Assembly: GCF_001517835.1 (NCBI RefSeq)
Contig: NZ_LOQG01000027.1
Span: 96,568 to 160,567 of the forward strand
From: Caviibacter abscessus
GTDB taxonomy: Bacteria; Fusobacteriota; Fusobacteriia; Fusobacteriales; Leptotrichiaceae
Length of the DNA: 64,000 nt
Direction: 5' to 3'
Shown here: positions 21,371-33,261 of the stretch, piece after piece
Layout of the letters: every line of letters begins with the position of its first letter
How positions within the stretch are numbered: position 1 is the stretch's first letter
Translations under genes and position numbers: made by a program
The notes under the pieces: model-generated
Databases searched by the model: none
What the model saw: only the letters and a program-made list of their open reading frames with translations
What the model was told of the DNA's origin: nothing

Positions 21371-22482
21371 GTTTAATGACAGGAACAAGCTTAGATGGTT
21401 TAGATGTTGCTCTTTGTGATATAAAAGGAAGTTTTCTTGATACGAAAGTTAAATTAATAGATTTTATATGTTTAGACATTAAAGATGAATTAAGAAATAA
21501 AATAAAAAATGCTTGTAGTGAAGAAAAGTCAAATAACAAATTGATTTGTTCTTTAGATTTTGAACTTGGGTATTTTTACCTTGAAGGAGTAAAGAAAATT
21601 ATAAAAAAGAATAATTTAAAGTATAGTGATATTGCATTTGTTGCAAGTCATGGCCAAACTATTTATCATTTACCTTATCCTAAAGAAGGTTTTTATAGTT
21701 CTACACTTCAAATTGGGCAAGCATCAATAATATCATATAATACAGGAATAAAAACTATTTCAAATTTTAGAGTTATGGATATAGCAGCCGGAGGCCAAGG
21801 AGCACCACTTGTACCTTATGCAGACTACATATTATATTCATCTAAAACTAAAAATATTGCACTTCAAAATATAGGAGGAATATCTAACGTAACATATTTA
21901 AAAAGTAATGGCACACTTGAAGATATTTTTGCTTTTGATAACGGTCCAGGGAATATGATTATTAATGAAGCTATGAAATCTTTATATAACTTGGAATACG
22001 ACAATAAAGGTGAAATAGCTTTAAAAGGAAAATTAATTGATAAATTATTAAATGAATTATTAAAACACCCATATTTGGAAAAAATACCTCCAAAATCAAC
22101 AGATAGAGAAGAATTTGGAAAACAATATGTAGACTTGTTACTAGAAAAATATAAAAATGAAAAGTCTGAAGATATTATTCATACATTTACTTTATTTACA
22201 GCAATTTGTATTAGAGATAGTTATATGAAATTTTTTACTAAAATGCCTGATAAAGTTATCATTAGTGGAGGTGGAGCATTTAATGATACTTTAATGAATA
22301 TGTTAAAAACACTTTTAGGTAAATGTGAAGTTTGTACACAAGAAGAATTAGGATATTTCTCTGATGCAAAAGAAGCAATAGCCTTTGTGATACTAGGAAA
22401 TGAAACTTTACATAATAGACCTTCTAATGTTCCAAGTGCAACAGGTTCTAAAAAAAGAGTAATATTAGGAACTATTTGTTAA
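21358..22482 (+). CDS. anmK: Anhydro-N-acetylmuramic acid kinase
   Basis: AnmK hydrolyses the 1,6-anhydro bond and phosphorylates anhydro-MurNAc to MurNAc-6-phosphate, the substrate of MurQ. The 374 residues have the diagnostic start MYAIGLMTGTSLDGLDVALCD, ASHGQTIYHLP, the NIGGISNVTYL nucleotide loop, and FDNGPGNMIIN. Length is normal. The presence of anmK implies lytic transglycosylase products are recycled, a Gram-negative trait. The ATG lies inside the end of the IIA gene. Confidence 0.96.
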   Translation: MYAIGLMTGTSLDGLDVALCDIKGSFLDTKVKLIDFICLDIKDELRNKIKNACSEEKSNNKLICSLDFELGYFYLEGVKKIIKKNNLKYSDIAFVASHGQTIYHLPYPKEGFYSSTLQIGQASIISYNTGIKTISNFRVMDIAAGGQGAPLVPYADYILYSSKTKNIALQNIGGISNVTYLKSNGTLEDIFAFDNGPGNMIINEAMKSLYNLEYDNKGEIALKGKLIDKLLNELLKHPYLEKIPPKSTDREEFGKQYVDLLLEKYKNEKSEDIIHTFTLFTAICIRDSYMKFFTKMPDKVIISGGGAFNDTLMNMLKTLLGKCEVCTQEELGYFSDAKEAIAFVILGNETLHNRPSNVPSATGSKKRVILGTIC

Positions 22483-22510
22483 AATCCTTTTAAGTATTTG
22501 GAGGAATAAT

Positions 22511-22813
22511 ATGTATAAATGGAAAACTAAAAATGAAGAAAAAAAAGAATATAAGGTTACATTCGGTGAAACTGATTATAATATACCGACATTTGGTTAT
22601 AAAAGTTTTATATTTATAATAATTGTTCTAACTTTAGTAGTATTTATAGTACAACCTTATCTTGAGTATTTGTTTGGCGGGATAAAGTGGAAAGCACTTA
22701 TTATAAGTAGTATTTTAAGTAGTTTTGCATTTACTTACTCACAATTTTTTATACAATCAAAAAAAGATTTACAAAATCTTTTTTCTTTGTTTTTGTTAGT
22801 CTTAGTATTTTAA
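22511..22813 (+). CDS. Small membrane protein, C-terminus probably cut by a frameshift
   Basis: As read, the gene encodes 100 residues: a charged N-terminus (1-32), two hydrophobic segments (about 33-52 and 57-80) and a third that stops after about ten residues at VLVF. In the +1-corrected frame (one extra T in the TTTT run at 22808-22811) the sequence continues LILFVLFISYYTKIIY and stops at 22858, which gives a complete third helix. The family is unrecognised. It sits between anmK and PTS IIB and may be an accessory of the island. AGGAG lies before the ATG. Confidence 0.55.
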   Translation: MYKWKTKNEEKKEYKVTFGETDYNIPTFGYKSFIFIIIVLTLVVFIVQPYLEYLFGGIKWKALIISSILSSFAFTYSQFFIQSKKDLQNLFSLFLLVLVF

Positions 22814-22876
22814 TTTTATTTGTGTTATTTATCTCATATTACACAAAAATAATATATTAAATAGAAAGGAAAAAAT

Positions 22877-23182
22877 ATGAAAGTTTTGTTTGTTTGTTCA
22901 GCCGGTATGTCAAGCACAATTGCTATCAATGCATTAAAAACAGAAGCAACAAAAAAAGGTTATGATATTGAAGTTGTTGCTGTAGGAACACAAGCATTTG
23001 AGGAAGAATTAAAAAAAGGTTATGATTTAGCAATGGTTGCTCCTCAAATTCGTCATAGATATGATTATCTTCAAGAAATAGCAAAAGATTTAAATGTGCC
23101 AATAGCACTTATTGAGCCACAGGCGTACAGTCCACTTGGAGGATTAAAATTATTAAATCAGGTTTTAGCATTAATAAAATAA
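22877..23182 (+). CDS. PTS lactose/chitobiose-family EIIB
   Basis: The 101-residue protein begins MKVLFVCSAGMSST, the P-loop-like phosphocysteine motif of cellobiose/chitobiose-type IIB, with the active cysteine at position 7. It also has VAPQIRHRYDY. It receives phosphate from the IIA at 21035 and hands it to the sugar bound by the IIC that follows 18 bases later. Length is normal. Confidence 0.94.
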   Translation: MKVLFVCSAGMSSTIAINALKTEATKKGYDIEVVAVGTQAFEEELKKGYDLAMVAPQIRHRYDYLQEIAKDLNVPIALIEPQAYSPLGGLKLLNQVLALIK

Positions 23183-23200
23183 AAGAAAGAAGGAACTAAA

Positions 23201-25970
<2,770 letters not shown>

Positions 25971-25971
25971 A

Positions 25972-27063
25972 GTGAGAAAATTAGGGATTTCTATTTATCC
26001 TGAAAAAAGTACTACTTATGAAATTAAATCATACATAAAAAAAGCATATGATATTTGCGGAGCTAGCAGAATTTTTTCTTGTCTTTTATCTGTTAATAAA
26101 GATAAAGAGTTAATAAAGAAAGAATTTTTAGAAATACATAATTTTGCTAAAAGTTTAGGTTATGAAATATTTTTAGATGTAAGTCTTAAAATATTTGATG
26201 AACTTGGAATTAGTTATAAAGATTTAAAATTTTTTAAAGAATTAAATGCAGATGGGATAAGACTAGACATTGGATTTACTGGACTTGAAGAATCTTTAAT
26301 GACATATAATCCATATAATTTAAAAATAGAAATTAATATGAGCTCATTAACTCATAGTATCGATACAATTATGGATTACAAACCGAATAGATATAATTTA
26401 TATGGTTGTCATAATTTTTACCCTCATAAATATAGTGGATTAACATTTGAATTTTTTGAAAAATGTTCTTTAAAATTTAAAAATTATGGTTTAAGATCAG
26501 CTTGTTTCATAACATCATCTTTAGAAAGTGCTTATGGTCCATGGAAAACAACAGATAAACTTTGTTCTTTAGAAATTCATAGAGATTTACCTATAGATGT
26601 TCAATTAAAGCATATTATAGCACTTGAATATATAGATGATATAATTATTTCTAATTGCTTTCCAAGTGATGAAGAATTAAATTTAATTTCTAAAGTTAGA
26701 CTTGATATGGTTAATTTTAAAGTAGAATTAGTAGATAATATACCAGATGTTGAAAAATCAATTGTTATTGATGAATTGCACTTTAATCGTGGTGATCAAA
26801 ATGAATATATGATAAGGTCAACACAAAGTAGGGTTAAATACAAAAATCATGATTTTAAATTATTTAATGCACCGGATGTTATAAAAAGAGGAGATATAAT
26901 CATTGAAAGTAGTGATTATGGTCATTATGCTGGAGAATTACAAATTGCTTTAAAAGATATGGAAAATAGTGGAAGAAGTAATGTTGTTGGTAGAATAGTT
27001 GAAAATGAACATTTCATTTTAGACTATATTAAGCCTTGGCAAAAATTCAAATTTAATGAATGA
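25972..27063 (+). CDS. mupG: 6-phospho-N-acetylmuramidase (MupG/DUF871 family)
   Basis: The 363-residue protein matches the MupG (DUF871) family: a TIM-barrel N-terminal part (about 1-240: KLGISIYPEKST, NADGIRLDIGFTG, HNFYPHKYSGL) and a smaller C-terminal beta-rich domain (about 250-363: VIDELHFNRGDQNEYMIRSTQSR). In Staphylococcus MupG splits MurNAc-6P-GlcNAc into MurNAc-6P and GlcNAc. The GTG start at 25972 has AGGAG at good spacing. It is followed 13 bases on by the MurP-like PTS gene, as in Gram-positive mup operons. Confidence 0.9.
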   Translation: MRKLGISIYPEKSTTYEIKSYIKKAYDICGASRIFSCLLSVNKDKELIKKEFLEIHNFAKSLGYEIFLDVSLKIFDELGISYKDLKFFKELNADGIRLDIGFTGLEESLMTYNPYNLKIEINMSSLTHSIDTIMDYKPNRYNLYGCHNFYPHKYSGLTFEFFEKCSLKFKNYGLRSACFITSSLESAYGPWKTTDKLCSLEIHRDLPIDVQLKHIIALEYIDDIIISNCFPSDEELNLISKVRLDMVNFKVELVDNIPDVEKSIVIDELHFNRGDQNEYMIRSTQSRVKYKNHDFKLFNAPDVIKRGDIIIESSDYGHYAGELQIALKDMENSGRSNVVGRIVENEHFILDYIKPWQKFKFNE

Positions 27064-27075
27064 GAGGTTAAAAAA

Positions 27076-28482
27076 ATGAATGAAAAAAAAGTTGCACTAG
27101 AGATATTTGAAGCATTAGGTAAAAAAGAAAATATAATTTCTAATGCTGTTTGTATGACAAGATTAAGGGTTTTTGTTAAGGAAGCTGTAAATATAAAAGC
27201 ACTAGAAAATATAGATGGAGTTTTAGGTGTAATAGAGGCGGAAACTTTACAAATAGTTTTGGGACCTGGAGTTGTTAATAGAGTTGGAGAAGAATTTTCT
27301 AAACTTACAGGTATTCCTCTGGGATTTTCTGATGTTAGCAATATAGCAAAGGAAAATAAGAAAGAAAATAAAGCAAAACATAATGGTATAATTCAAAGAT
27401 TTTTACAAAAAATAGCTAATATATTTGTTCCATTATTACCTGGTATTATTGCAGCAGGATTAGTTTTAGGACTTACTAATGTAATTAATGTAACAACTAA
27501 AGGAGCTTTTGTAGCCAATTGGTGGTTTGCAACAATTAAGACAATAGGTTTTGGAATGTTTACTTATTTGGCTATTTATGTAGGTATGAACTCAGCTAAA
27601 GAATTTGGTGGAACAGCTATATTAGGTGGTATAGTTGGTGCAATGTTTGTAGGGCATCAAGGCTTACCATTGCTTGCAAAAGTAAATGATAGTTATATCA
27701 TTTTACCGATTATAAACAAACCATTTTCACCTGGAATGGGTGGATTATTAGCGGCATTATTTATGGGTATAATAGTTGCAAATATTGAAAAACAAATAAG
27801 AAAAATTATACCAACAATATTAGATACTTTCTTTACGCCACTTATTACATTATTAATTGGTGTGTTTATTGCAATTTTATTTGTTCAACCTTTAGGAAAT
27901 TTTATATCAACGCAAATATTTGTAATACTTGACTTTATTTATAACAAATTGGGTATATTAGGTGGATATTTACTTGCAGCAGGATTTTTACCTCTTGTTT
28001 CAGTAGGGCTACATCAAGCATTAGCACCAATACATGTACTTCTAAATACACCTGATGGACCAACAAATGGAATTAATTATTTGTTCCCTATATTAATGAT
28101 GGCAGGAGGAGGTCAAGTAGGTGCAGGTATTGCAATATATATGAAAACTAAAAATAAAAAACTTAAAACATTAACAAGAGATGCACTTCCTGTAGGAATA
28201 CTTGGAATAGGAGAACCATTAATGTATGCAGTTACATTACCATTAGGAAAACCATTTATAACTGCTTGTCTTGGTTCAGGATTTGGAGGACTTTTAGCTT
28301 CATTATTCCATTTAGGAACGGTAACTCAAGGAGTGTCAGGGTTATTTGGATTATTAATAGTTGTTCCGGGAACTTGGATATATTTTATAATTTCAATGGT
28401 AGGAGCATATATTGGAGGATTTATACTTACATATTTGTTTGGCGTTGATGAAGAAAGAATAAACGAAACTTACGGTAATTAA
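27076..28482 (+). CDS. PTS EIIBC, MurP-like (MurNAc/sucrose family)
   Basis: The 468-residue fusion has an N-terminal IIB domain (1-80) with phosphocysteine C26 in NAVCMTRLRV, a short linker, and a IIC membrane domain (about 110-460) with GHQGLPLLA and GIGEPLMYAV. No IIA domain is present, as in MurP, which uses the general glucose-type IIA. It lies directly after mupG and in the same island as murQ, so MurNAc or MurNAc-GlcNAc is the expected substrate. Sucrose- or trehalose-type specificity cannot be excluded from sequence alone. Confidence 0.88.
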   Translation: MNEKKVALEIFEALGKKENIISNAVCMTRLRVFVKEAVNIKALENIDGVLGVIEAETLQIVLGPGVVNRVGEEFSKLTGIPLGFSDVSNIAKENKKENKAKHNGIIQRFLQKIANIFVPLLPGIIAAGLVLGLTNVINVTTKGAFVANWWFATIKTIGFGMFTYLAIYVGMNSAKEFGGTAILGGIVGAMFVGHQGLPLLAKVNDSYIILPIINKPFSPGMGGLLAALFMGIIVANIEKQIRKIIPTILDTFFTPLITLLIGVFIAILFVQPLGNFISTQIFVILDFIYNKLGILGGYLLAAGFLPLVSVGLHQALAPIHVLLNTPDGPTNGINYLFPILMMAGGGQVGAGIAIYMKTKNKKLKTLTRDALPVGILGIGEPLMYAVTLPLGKPFITACLGSGFGGLLASLFHLGTVTQGVSGLFGLLIVVPGTWIYFIISMVGAYIGGFILTYLFGVDEERINETYGN

Positions 28483-28504
28483 ATCAACTGAAAAGAGGTA
28501 AAAG

Positions 28505-29292
28505 ATGAGAAAATATTTTTTATGATACTTATATCTTTGTTAAGTTTTTCGTACGCAGAAAAAAATGTTGAAGTTTACAGTAAAAAAATGAATAAAAAAA
28601 TCCCAGTAACTGTTATTTTGCCAGATGATTATAGTAGTAAAATAAAATATTTGGTAATATATACTTTACATGGGTGGTCAGGAAATAATAAAAATTTTCC
28701 TGAAAAAACTGAAATCAGAGAATTTGCAGATACATATAAAGTAATTTTTGTATCTCATGATGGTAATTATGATAGTTGGTATGTAGATAGTGATATAAAT
28801 AGCAAATCAAAGTATGAAAGTTTTATTTCTAAAGAATTGGTAGATTATATAGATAAAGCATATTCAACAGATGCAAAAAAAGAACAAAGAGCTATTACGG
28901 GACTTAGTATGGGTGGATTTGGAGCACTTTATATAGGAATAAGAAATCAAAATATATTTGGTAATATTGGAAGTATGAGCGGTGGAGTTGAAATAGAATC
29001 TTATAAAAACAATTGGGGAATTATAAATGTTATAAATAAAGATTGGGATAAGTATAATATAAAAGACATAGCACATCAGCTTATATTTACTAAAACGAAT
29101 ATAATAATTGACTGCGGTGTAGATGATTTTTTCATATCTGTAAATAGAGATTTACATAAGAAATTATTAGCTTTAAATATTAAACATGATTATATTGAAA
29201 GACCTGGAAATCATAATTGGGAATATTGGAAAAATTCTATGAAGTACCAAGTATTGTTTTTTAATGAAAATTTTAAAAAAAGTAAAATATAA
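28505..29292 (+). CDS. Secreted esterase of the EstA/esterase-D family, with a frameshifted signal peptide
   Basis: The intact frame starts at ATG 28522 and encodes 256 residues of an alpha/beta-hydrolase. It has the oxyanion region YTLHGWSGN, nucleophile serine S129 in GLSMGGFG, an acidic residue in DCGVDDFF and a histidine in GNHNWEYW. The proper ribosome site (AAGAGGT) serves ATG 28505, which reads MRKYFL then stops. One extra T in the T6 run at 28516-28521 would give MRKYFFMILISLLSFSYA, a textbook signal peptide. The listed start is therefore the restored one. It is likely periplasmic and may remove acyl groups from glycans; the substrate is unknown. Confidence 0.75.
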
Positions 29293-29295
29293 ATT

Positions 29296-29325
29296 ATAGG
29301 AGAAATGCATGTTTCTCCTATTTTA
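29296..29325. terminator. Bidirectional terminator between convergent genes
   Basis: ATAGGAGAAA (29296-29305) pairs perfectly with TTTCTCCTAT (29312-29321) around a 6-base loop. T-rich sequence lies on the + strand side and A-rich on the other, so it can stop both the esterase and the regulator transcripts. Confidence 0.82.
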
Positions 29326-30165
29326 TATTAAGTTATTTTTAGTAAATCTGTATTCTCTTGGAGTAATATTAAATTTTTTCTTAAATACTTTTGTAAAATA
29401 ATTAGAATCCTTAAAACCTACACTTGTTGCAACATATTCAATGGAATTTTTCATATTCATAAGTAATGTTCTTGCTACTTTTAATCTATATTCTATAAGA
29501 AATCTCATAGGAGTTAGACTTGTTTGTTCTTTAAATTTTTTAATCATGTAATATTTTGAAATGTATAAATTTTTAGCTATTACATCTAAATTAATATCTT
29601 TATCATAGTTTGCTTCAATATAATTTTTAATACTTTGAACTTTTGGAGTATATTTATTATTTTGATTAAAAATTTCAAATAATTCAGTTATGAAATCAAA
29701 AGATAGTTTTTCAAGTTTAGCCTTATTATTCTCCTTATCAAGTATTGATATATTATATATTTCCTGTAACAAAGTAACAATATATGGGTATTTTGTTAGG
29801 TTTATCACAGGGCTTTTTGAGTTTAGATTTATCAAATTTTTAAAACTTGAAAGAAATTCAATTGAAATTTCAAGATACATTACTTTCCATAATTCCGAGT
29901 GTTTAGGCAGATAATATATTGCATCACTTGGTACTTGGCAAATAAAAAGCTGATTTTTATCACATCTATATGTTTTATTATTTTGAATAAATAATCCCAT
30001 ACCGTCTAAAGTTAATTGGAATAATATAAAATTACCGTCTGTTCCTGACTTACAATCAACATAATAATTTTTTCTTACTGTATGTTTTCCAATTGCATTT
30101 AATGCAAAGTTTGTAAAAATGGGATTTAAATATATATCTATTCTTGTTTCTATATCTTTTTTCAT
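29323..30165 (-). CDS. AraC-family transcriptional regulator of the alpha-galactoside genes
   Basis: The 280-residue protein has an N-terminal cupin-like sugar-binding part (about 1-160) and a C-terminal pair of helix-turn-helices (about 180-278: NLDVIAKNLYISKYYMIKKFKEQ and VATSVGFKDSNYFTKVFKKKFNITPREYR). This layout matches MsmR/RafR-type activators. It is transcribed divergently from the ABC binding-protein gene, the usual arrangement for a local activator. It is the only clear - strand gene in the window. Confidence 0.9.
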   Translation of the reverse strand: MKKDIETRIDIYLNPIFTNFALNAIGKHTVRKNYYVDCKSGTDGNFILFQLTLDGMGLFIQNNKTYRCDKNQLFICQVPSDAIYYLPKHSELWKVMYLEISIEFLSSFKNLINLNSKSPVINLTKYPYIVTLLQEIYNISILDKENNKAKLEKLSFDFITELFEIFNQNNKYTPKVQSIKNYIEANYDKDINLDVIAKNLYISKYYMIKKFKEQTSLTPMRFLIEYRLKVARTLLMNMKNSIEYVATSVGFKDSNYFTKVFKKKFNITPREYRFTKNNLI

Positions 30166-30183
30166 TTTTATCCTCCAATATAC

Positions 30184-30211
30184 ATTATACTTTGATTTTA
30201 TAAAAAAGCAA
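30184..30211 (-). promoter_or_regulatory. Promoter of the AraC-type regulator
   Basis: On the - strand TTGCTT (30206-30211), a 16-base spacer and TATAAT (30184-30189) lie 18 bases before the regulator start. The 136-base divergent gap up to 30301 also holds a TATACT (30264-30269) facing the binding-protein gene without a good -35, as expected for an AraC-activated promoter. Confidence 0.55.
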
Positions 30212-30301
30212 TTTTTTACTTATTTTAATAATTTATTACTCTTTTTTAACGTTTTTTTCTAGTTATACTATATTGTAAAAAACAAAATAGTGGAGGTTTT
30301 T

Positions 30302-31552
30302 ATGAAAAAGATTTTAACGAGTTTATTTGTTTTGTTCAGCATGTTTTTAATAGTAAGTTGTAACAACACAAAAGAAAGTAAAGAATTAACATTTTATTTA
30401 AGTTCAACAGAAGAAAATATTATCTATAAAAAACTTCGTGAAGTTGCAGATAATTTTGAAAAAGAAAATGCTGGAGTAAAAATTAACATATTAGCAGGTG
30501 GAGGTTCTAGCTATGAGTCTACAATGAAAACTAGAATGGCTGCAAATGATTTACCAGATATATTCTCAACACACGGTTGGTCGGTATTAAGATATGGTGA
30601 ATACTTAGAACCACTACAAAATAGAGAATGGGTAAAAAATATAAATACATTAATTAAAGATGTTATTACAGATGCTAAAAATAATAATATTTATGCTTTA
30701 CCTTTAAATATGGATATTACAGGTATAGTATTTAATGCAGGAGTATTGGAAAAATTAGGTATAAACGTTGATAATATTAAAACTTGGGATGATTTTAAAG
30801 CAGTAAGTGAAAAAATAAAAGCTTCAGGAATTACTCCTATACATATGGGAGCAAAAGACTTAGGTGAAGCTGGACATTATTATGACTGGGCAGGATCTTC
30901 ATTTGTTGTAACGCCTAAAGATAACCAAGTAGAAAATTTACTTGCAGGAAAATTTGAAACTAAAAATTGGGCAGATTTATCACAACTTCTTTTAGATTTT
31001 AAAAATTTAGGATATATTAATAAAGATGTATTAACATCTACTCCTGATGATACTGCAAAAGCTCTTGCAGAAGATAAAGCAGTATTTACATTTGGAACTA
31101 ACGGAATTATTAAAGAAGCAAAAGAATATAATCCAAACGCTAAAATTGCATTTATGCCTATACCTGCAAGATATACAGATGATGATCCCACTTTAATAAG
31201 TGGTGAAGAATGGGCTTTTGGTGTATGGAAAGATTCAAAAAATAAAGATGTTGCAATAGCATTCTTAGATTATTTAGCACGTCCTGAAAATATTAAATTA
31301 GTTAATGAAGCTATAGGTGCAGTTCCTGGTCTAATAAATGCTGATGTTGATACAGGAGAATTAAAACCTTACTTTGAAAAATACACAAATGTTAAAACAG
31401 TTCCATATTTGGATAGAGTTTATCTTCCAAGTGGAATGTGGTCAACTTTATGTGATGTTGGTATAGGAATACTTTCAGGAGAATTAACACCACAACAATC
31501 AGGTGAAAAATTAAAAGCAGATTTTGAAAAACTGTATAATGCTCAAAAATAG
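30302..31552 (+). CDS. ABC transporter sugar-binding lipoprotein (MsmE/RafE type)
   Basis: The 416-residue lipoprotein has a signal peptide ending in the lipobox IVSC (lipidated Cys20). Family-1 extracellular solute-binding features follow (NTKESKELTFYLSS; LPDIFSTHGWSVLRYGEYLEPL; SGEEWAFGVWKDSKN). The ATG at 30302 is preferred over a GTG 12 bases upstream because GGAGG overlaps that GTG. It binds oligosaccharides for the two permeases downstream; the GH36 gene at the end of the operon points to alpha-galactosides such as raffinose, stachyose or melibiose. Confidence 0.92.
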   Translation: MKKILTSLFVLFSMFLIVSCNNTKESKELTFYLSSTEENIIYKKLREVADNFEKENAGVKINILAGGGSSYESTMKTRMAANDLPDIFSTHGWSVLRYGEYLEPLQNREWVKNINTLIKDVITDAKNNNIYALPLNMDITGIVFNAGVLEKLGINVDNIKTWDDFKAVSEKIKASGITPIHMGAKDLGEAGHYYDWAGSSFVVTPKDNQVENLLAGKFETKNWADLSQLLLDFKNLGYINKDVLTSTPDDTAKALAEDKAVFTFGTNGIIKEAKEYNPNAKIAFMPIPARYTDDDPTLISGEEWAFGVWKDSKNKDVAIAFLDYLARPENIKLVNEAIGAVPGLINADVDTGELKPYFEKYTNVKTVPYLDRVYLPSGMWSTLCDVGIGILSGELTPQQSGEKLKADFEKLYNAQK

Positions 31553-31560
31553 GAGAAATT

Positions 31561-32434
31561 ATTCGAAAATACTTGAGAAAAAACGTTATAAATATTATGT
31601 ATATACCGGCTTTAATACTTTTTATAATATTTGTATTTTACCCATTCTTTAGAGGATTATCAATTTCATTTACAAATTGGAATGGGTTTTCTCAAAGTTA
31701 TAAATCGGTAGGAATAGAAAATTATAAAAATATTTTATTTGATGATCCTAATTTTAGACTTGCACTTAGAAATACCCTTATTTATGGTATTGGAAGTACA
31801 GTGTTACAGCAAATTTTAGGTTTAGGGTATGCACTATTTTTAAATTCGGATTTAAAGGAAGAAATATAGCAAGAACCATAATTTATTTACCTGTAATGAT
31901 ATCAGGGCTTATTATGGGGTATATGTGGTATTTTAATTCAAATACGATGGAATACTTACGGAAATATTAAAATTAATAGGTGTAGGAGAATTAGATTTAC
32001 TAGCTAAAGGTGATGTAAGTGTATTTTTACTTACCTTCATAAATGCACTACAATATTGCGGTATATCTATGTTGATATATTTAGCTGGGCTTCAAAATAT
32101 ACCTAAAATGTATTATGAAGCTTCTGAACTTGATGGAGCAAATTCATTTGATAAATTTATTCATATAACTATACCTATGTTAAAACCGGCAATTATTACA
32201 AGTTTTACAATAAACATAATTGGAGGGCTTAAATTGTTTGATGTTATAAAAGCATTGACAAATGGAGGTCCTGGTTATGCAACGCATTCATTATCAACTC
32301 TTATAGACAAAGTATATTTTGGAACACAAAATGCAGGTTATTCTGCCGCAATAGGAATAGTATTATTTTTATTTATTCTTATTTCTTCACTTATAACTAA
32401 TGCTGCATCTGAAAGGGGAGAATTAGAATTATGA
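31561..32434 (+). pseudogene. ABC sugar permease 1 (MsmF/UgpA type), disrupted by two frameshifts
   Basis: Three overlapping frames together make one normal MalF-type permease of about 290 residues. Frame 1 covers the N-terminal helices to ALFLNSDLK and then hits TAG at 31867. Frame 3 continues GRNIARTIIYLPVMISGLIMGYMWYFN. Frame 2 continues FKYDGILTEILKLIGVGE to the EAA loop (ELDGANSFDKFIHITIPMLKP) and the end. One extra A near 31854-31856 and one extra T near 31936-31938 restore the frame. The AGGAG at 31551-31555 faces an ATT codon at 31561; the first conventional start is a TTG at 31573, too far from it. This is a decayed gene or an assembly error. Confidence 0.8.
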
Positions 32435-33252
32435 AAAAGAAACTTAACATAACTAAGACAATATTTGTAATTCTTATTGCAATAATTCATTTATTTCCAA
32501 TATATATAACTATGGTAATGTCTTTAAAAAGAAAATCAGATTTGAGTTCAAATTTATTACCTCCCAAACAAATATATTTAGGTAATTTTTTATTAGCTAT
32601 ACAAAAAAATGTATTGTTAAGCATTGGAAGATCTCTTATAGTGACATTTGTAGTTGTCTCGTTAGTTGTTTTAATTGGTGCAATGAGTGCATATCCGCTT
32701 GCAAGAAATAGAACAAGGTTTAATAAACTGATATTAAATGTAATATTGTCAGTTATGATGATACCTCCGCTTAGTATGCTGGTACCATTAGTTACTATGT
32801 TATCAGGTAGAAATTTATTTCATATTAAAGGAACAAATACATACTGGGCTTTAATATTGGTTGTATTGTCTTTTCAATTGCCTATAAGCATATTTATGTA
32901 TACTAATTTTATTAAATCAATACCTCGTGAGCTTGATGAAGCGGCAGAGATTGATGGTTGTAGTAGATTTAGAATATTTTTTACTATTATACTTCCTATG
33001 TTAAAACCTGTTACTTCAACTGTTATAATACTAACAGGAGTATTTACTTGGAATGATTATCAATTTTCACTATATTTATGGAATAAGTATAAAACAGTAA
33101 CGACATTCGTTGCTTCCTATTTCTCTTTGTCTAGCTATAATGTAAATTCGGCTGCGGCGGCTGCAATAATAGTTATAGTGCCGATAGTAATATTATACGT
33201 CAGTTTACAAAAATACTTTATACAAAGTGCTGTTGATAGTGCAGTGAAATAG
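32431..33252 (+). CDS. ABC sugar permease 2 (MsmG/MalG type)
   Basis: The 273-residue protein has six membrane helices and the EAA cytoplasmic loop (ELDEAAEIDGCSRFRIFFTIILPMLKP, about 168-194) that docks the ATPase. Length is normal for MalG-type permeases. It overlaps permease 1 by 4 bases and pairs with it. No ATPase gene is present in the operon, so a shared MsmK/MsmX-type ATPase must be encoded elsewhere. Confidence 0.93.
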   Translation: MKKKLNITKTIFVILIAIIHLFPIYITMVMSLKRKSDLSSNLLPPKQIYLGNFLLAIQKNVLLSIGRSLIVTFVVVSLVVLIGAMSAYPLARNRTRFNKLILNVILSVMMIPPLSMLVPLVTMLSGRNLFHIKGTNTYWALILVVLSFQLPISIFMYTNFIKSIPRELDEAAEIDGCSRFRIFFTIILPMLKPVTSTVIILTGVFTWNDYQFSLYLWNKYKTVTTFVASYFSLSSYNVNSAAAAAIIVIVPIVILYVSLQKYFIQSAVDSAVK

Positions 33253-33261
33253 GAGGATTTT

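Noticed and set aside
22750..22790. Intrinsic terminator inside the small membrane gene (AAAAAGATTT / AAATCTTTTT)
   Set aside because: The stem is nearly all A-T and lies in coding sequence whose frame continues beyond it, so it is more likely coincidence from Lys and Phe codons.
28266..28448. Separate small ORF within the MurP-like gene
   Set aside because: It is an alternative frame wholly inside the well supported IIC domain, with no ribosome site.
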